Source: an uncultured Spirochaetales bacterium (GTDB taxonomy: Bacteria > Spirochaetota > Spirochaetia > Sphaerochaetales > Sphaerochaetaceae). From it: 50,512 bases of DNA. The first letter of the stretch is position 1. Every line of letters begins with the position of its first letter. Positions 48,098-50,512 of the stretch are shown in pieces. The stretch lies in contig CASGDQ010000046.1 of the NCBI GenBank assembly GCA_949300325.1, positions 1 to 50,512 on the forward strand, in the 5' to 3' direction. Position numbers and translations under genes: made by a program. The notes below the pieces were generated by a model. The model was given only the letters and a program-made list of their open reading frames with translations. It ran no database searches and was not told the origin of the DNA.

Positions 48098-48511
48098 CTA
48101 AAAAAAGCTTATTGAGGCATCTAAGGTATCTTTTCCTGTGACGAATCCGAAGCTTGCACTATCCAGGAATGCAGGATTGGATATTTCAAGCACAGTTTTC
48201 TCTTTTGATGTGAATACGATTTTTTCCCGCTCCTTTTCAATTTTCAGCCTGCAGGATAATTCTGCAGGAAAGCTGAACGACAGGCCGAACATGCTTCCAT
48301 AAATTTTGTCTGAAGAGAAAAAGATCTCATCTGATGGGGTATGCAGCATGAAGAAGCATATGTCATTTCCCTCGTATTCCAGCTCGAGGCATCCGCTTTC
48401 TCCTATCGTATAGAGCGCCTTATGGATGCCGGTCGAACAGAAAGAAAGGGTGTGTGCGGTGATCTTGACTTTTCCAGGACGGTTTATCCAATCGACTTTC
48501 TTTATCTGCAT
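48098..48511 (-). CDS. Small protein of unknown function, predicted leaderless
   Basis: Protein of 137 residues, mostly beta-rich, starting MQIKKVDWINRPGKVKITAHTL and with Cys in SFCSTGIHK and ESGCLELEY. No signal peptide or membrane helix is seen, and I recognise no family. I placed the ATG at 48511 because a perfect TATAAT box lies six bases before it; an in-frame ATG at 48547 would put the promoter inside the coding region. The gene is divergent from the PfkB-like gene and the two -10 boxes face away across a 50-base spacer. Confidence 0.5.
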   Translation of the reverse strand: MQIKKVDWINRPGKVKITAHTLSFCSTGIHKALYTIGESGCLELEYEGNDICFFMLHTPSDEIFFSSDKIYGSMFGLSFSFPAELSCRLKIEKEREKIVFTSKEKTVLEISNPAFLDSASFGFVTGKDTLDASISFF

Positions 48512-48517
48512 GGAGGA

Positions 48518-48547
48518 ATTATACCTTGTGCCAGCCATGCACTTCAA
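48518..48547 (-). promoter_or_regulatory. Promoter of the 48098-48511 gene, predicted leaderless
   Basis: TTGAAG (48547-48542), 18 bases, TATAAT (48523-48518) on the minus strand, then six bases to the ATG. No Shine-Dalgarno sequence is possible in between. Confidence 0.6.
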
Positions 48548-48555
48548 GCTATCAT
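48526..48555 (+). promoter_or_regulatory. Promoter of the PfkB-like gene, predicted leaderless
   Basis: TTGTGC (48526-48531), 18 bases, TATCAT (48550-48555), then six bases to the ATG at 48562. It overlaps the divergent minus promoter. Confidence 0.5.
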
Positions 48556-48561
48556 CAAAGC

Positions 48562-49359
48562 ATGATCACAGTATTCGGAGACGCCGTCGTCAGCTTTGTG
48601 CTTGATGAAGACGGCAGGTATCATAAGGAAATAAGAAGCTACTCTTATAATCTTGCCCGCGCCCTAAGAAAATACGGGGTTTACCCGACGTTCATCTGCG
48701 GGCTTGGAAAGGATTTTATAGGTTCTTTTGTCGTGGAGGACATGGTTGAGCAGGAGATCATGTTCGATCCGGATCTATGCATCCTCGATGCAAACAGCGC
48801 CATAAGCGTGGAAGAGGGCAAAGCCGGAGTACGATTTTATTCAACGACTGCGATGAGCTGCGTTGATGAGGAAAAACTTACAGATGCGCTTTCGGCGCAT
48901 TCGAATATCAAGTGCATCCATATGTCTTCTTTTTCCTTATCTTTCAATCCGGTCGGATCATCATACCTCGATCTTGCCTCGTTCCTTTCTCCTCGGCCTT
49001 TCATATTCACAGACCTGATTGAGGCTTTTGACGGTCCAGCATTTGCAAGGCATTCATCCGAGGCTGTTGCGATATCCGACCTCGTAAGATGTACGGAAAA
49101 AACCTCCGGCTATGCTGAAGATGCCCGTCTTGCAATCCTCAGCAGAAATGGTGCTGCGGATATTCTCAAAAAAGGGGAAGTTGTTGAAACCGTGGCCGTT
49201 CCCGGCTTGCGTGAAGATGATTTCTTATTGTCTGCGTTCATTCTTTCTTCTTTGGAGAGGGAAGGGTTTTTCCAGGATGATGGCGTTTTGATTGAAGTAT
49301 TCGATCCCGGAATCGAGAGATTAAGCAGGATCCTCTCATCCTTTGATGATGGACGATGA
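48562..49359 (+). CDS. PfkB-like protein, degenerate sugar kinase fold
   Basis: Protein of 265 residues with a PfkB/ribokinase-like pattern, shortened and degenerate. FGDAVVSFVLDEDG replaces the usual GE...D start; the GGxxxN motif is SYSYNLARALRKYGVYPTFICGLGKDFIG, with the two Gly lost; the GAGD active-site motif is GLREDDFLLSAFIL, in which the anion-hole glycines are lost though an Asp remains. It may be a kinase with altered site, or a non-catalytic relative. The ATG at 48562 follows TATCAT by six bases without a ribosome binding site. The stop overlaps apbE by 4 bases. Confidence 0.6.
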   Translation: MITVFGDAVVSFVLDEDGRYHKEIRSYSYNLARALRKYGVYPTFICGLGKDFIGSFVVEDMVEQEIMFDPDLCILDANSAISVEEGKAGVRFYSTTAMSCVDEEKLTDALSAHSNIKCIHMSSFSLSFNPVGSSYLDLASFLSPRPFIFTDLIEAFDGPAFARHSSEAVAISDLVRCTEKTSGYAEDARLAILSRNGAADILKKGEVVETVAVPGLREDDFLLSAFILSSLEREGFFQDDGVLIEVFDPGIERLSRILSSFDDGR

Positions 49360-50315
49360 GAAAACTGCTTTTATCATTCTTCCTCTTTGTCTTTCTTTTC
49401 ACTTCCTGTGAGAAAAAGCCATATGTGGAGAACGAGATACTTTTATCGACCATATGTACGATAACCACTTATGATAAAAAGGCTCATGAGGCGTCTCTTG
49501 AGGCTTTTGGCCTTATTTCCCATTACGAGAAGATCTTTTCCCGCTATGATGAGCAGGGGGAGCTTTATAAGGTGAACAGGGAGGCCTTTTTGCATCCGGT
49601 AAAGGTCTCGGATGAGCTTTTTGAGATCCTCGAGCAGGCCCGCATGTATACCGTGGCGACCTCGGGGGCTTTCAATTATGCCATAGGTCCGCTTGTGAGC
49701 CTTTGGGGGATCGGGACCGAGGCTGCCCGGTTCCCGCAACAGGAAGAGATTTTAGAGGTCCTTGGTCTGCTTGATTGGAATGCAGTGGTTCTTGATGAAG
49801 AGGAAAAGACTGTCTCTTTTCTCGTCGAGGGCATGGAAATAGATCTCGGAGGGATTGCAAAAGGCTGGATAAGCCGCAGAGTTGCGGATTTCCTTTCTTC
49901 AAAGGGAGTGAAAAAGGCCATAATAAATCTTGGCGGGAATGTATATGTCATTGGCAAAAAGAGCAGAGGAGAGGATTGGACAATCGGATTGCAGGATCCT
50001 TCCTTTGAGCGCGGGGGATATTTTACCACAGTTCATGTATCGGATGCGGCAGTCGTCACAAGCGGCGCTTATGAGCGTTTCATAGAGGATGAGGATGGGA
50101 AAAAGTATTCCCATATCCTTTCGTCCGAGACCGGCTATCCGGTAGAAACCGATATCGCCTCGGTAAGCATCATAAGCGAGGATGCTGCAAAGGCAGATGC
50201 ATATGCGACAGCCTGCTTCGCCCTTGGCTTAGAGAAGGCTGTCGAATTATGTGTGGCAGAAGATCTGGAAGCGGTCATCCTTACAGACGACGGAAGATGC
50301 ATCCGTCTTCCTTGA
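49356..50315 (+). CDS. apbE: FAD:protein FMN transferase ApbE, lipoprotein
   Basis: ApbE (319 residues) moves FMN from FAD to Thr of RnfG/RnfD-type proteins outside the membrane. Lipobox FTSC places lipidation at Cys18. Motifs: SRYDEQGELYKVN, SGAFNYAIGPLVSLWGIG, EIDLGGIAKGWISRR and INLGGNVYVIGK, then VTSGAYERFIEDEDGKKYSHILSSETGYPV and the metal-binding ADAYATACF. It is translationally coupled to the PfkB-like gene. The rnf operon in the same window carries two flavinylation motifs, so its substrates are probably RnfD and RnfG. Confidence 0.93.
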   Translation: MRKLLLSFFLFVFLFTSCEKKPYVENEILLSTICTITTYDKKAHEASLEAFGLISHYEKIFSRYDEQGELYKVNREAFLHPVKVSDELFEILEQARMYTVATSGAFNYAIGPLVSLWGIGTEAARFPQQEEILEVLGLLDWNAVVLDEEEKTVSFLVEGMEIDLGGIAKGWISRRVADFLSSKGVKKAIINLGGNVYVIGKKSRGEDWTIGLQDPSFERGGYFTTVHVSDAAVVTSGAYERFIEDEDGKKYSHILSSETGYPVETDIASVSIISEDAAKADAYATACFALGLEKAVELCVAEDLEAVILTDDGRCIRLP

Positions 50316-50512
50316 TGCAGCAGAAAGCCAGGAAGCTATCATATACGAATGAGTCAACAGATTCTGCTCCAGCCTCGTCTGAATAGAAGTCCCGTATGGA
50401 AAAACCGGTTTTAAGCAGATCCCCGATTATGGCTGAGAGCGTGTGGGAGAATTCGAAGGTATCCTTTTTCCTTTTCATCTTCTCTATTTTCTTCTTTGAT
50501 TGGGATTTCTCA
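50281..50512 (-). CDS. SAM-dependent methyltransferase C-terminus, partial
   Basis: The frame enters from the right edge and ends at 50281, leaving about 76 visible codons. FEFSHTLSAIIGDLLKTGFSIRDFYSDE is typical of the C-terminal part of class I methyltransferases (helix, then a beta strand near the C-terminus). It stays open upstream to the window edge, so the annotated ATG at 50478 is probably internal. The 3' end overlaps the apbE end by 35 bases on the opposite strand. Substrate unknown. Confidence 0.55.
   Translation of the reverse strand, partial: EKSQSKKKIEKMKRKKDTFEFSHTLSAIIGDLLKTGFSIRDFYSDEAGAESVDSFVYDSFLAFCCIKEDGCIFRRL

Overview
The window looks like chromosomal DNA of an anaerobic, host-associated-type spirochaete (Sphaerochaeta/Treponema grade). 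This is inferred from the gene set, not from a 16S gene. Pointers are a PcnB-type poly(A) polymerase, substrate-binding protein N-termini ending in ANGSKE, a full Rnf complex, treponeme-like small families, and few mobile elements. No phage, integron or CRISPR locus was seen.

Layout. Positions 1-2444 hold the end of an anaerobic sulfatase-maturase gene, pcnB and a convergent P-loop ATPase with an Asp23-like tail. Positions 2597-16362 are a long run of plus-strand genes: rnfCDGEAB, a degenerate GH57-like protein, prfB with its programmed +1 frameshift, ftsY, two exported proteins and a LolCDE-like ABC exporter. Positions 16365-22341 carry RNase Z, a membrane protein with a long EVPVE repeat, an FtsB/DivIC-like protein, a TsaC-type protein, a DUF1015 protein, thiamine pyrophosphokinase, a small membrane protein and AroH-type chorismate mutase. 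Positions 22330-30932 hold two divergent MATE exporters, a secreted InlB-repeat protein, a GntP permease, an alkaline phosphatase and a YibE/F-like protein. Positions 31040-39568 hold tRNA-Thr, a strongly signalled 56-residue basic protein, a lipoprotein 5'-nucleotidase, then a LacI regulator leading a PhnD-PhnC-PhnE-PhnE transporter with a second, signal-less 5'-nucleotidase, and tRNA-Asn. From 39669 to the end are diaminopropionate ammonia-lyase, a phosphohexomutase, an RlmK-like methyltransferase with a disordered tail, a YkgJ-type cysteine-cluster protein, an EamA transporter, glnS, a divergent pair (unknown protein and PfkB-like protein), apbE and the end of a methyltransferase gene.

How the parts work together. 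Rnf links ferredoxin oxidation to NAD+ reduction and ion pumping. RnfD and RnfG show flavinylation motifs, and the lipoprotein ApbE near the right end is the expected flavin transferase. Alkaline phosphatase, the exported 5'-nucleotidase, the Phn-type importer and the cytosolic 5'-nucleotidase together suggest phosphorus or nucleotide salvage. The substrate of the importer is unknown, and control by a LacI protein is unusual for this transporter family.

The most unexpected signal is in the promoters. Several genes that begin transcription units lack a Shine-Dalgarno sequence and instead have a -10 hexamer only 6-10 bases before the start codon (rnz, both MATE genes, the RlmK-like gene, the YkgJ-like gene, the EamA gene, and the divergent pair at 48.5 kb). 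Genes inside operons have normal ribosome binding sites. This predicts leaderless or nearly leaderless mRNAs in this organism.
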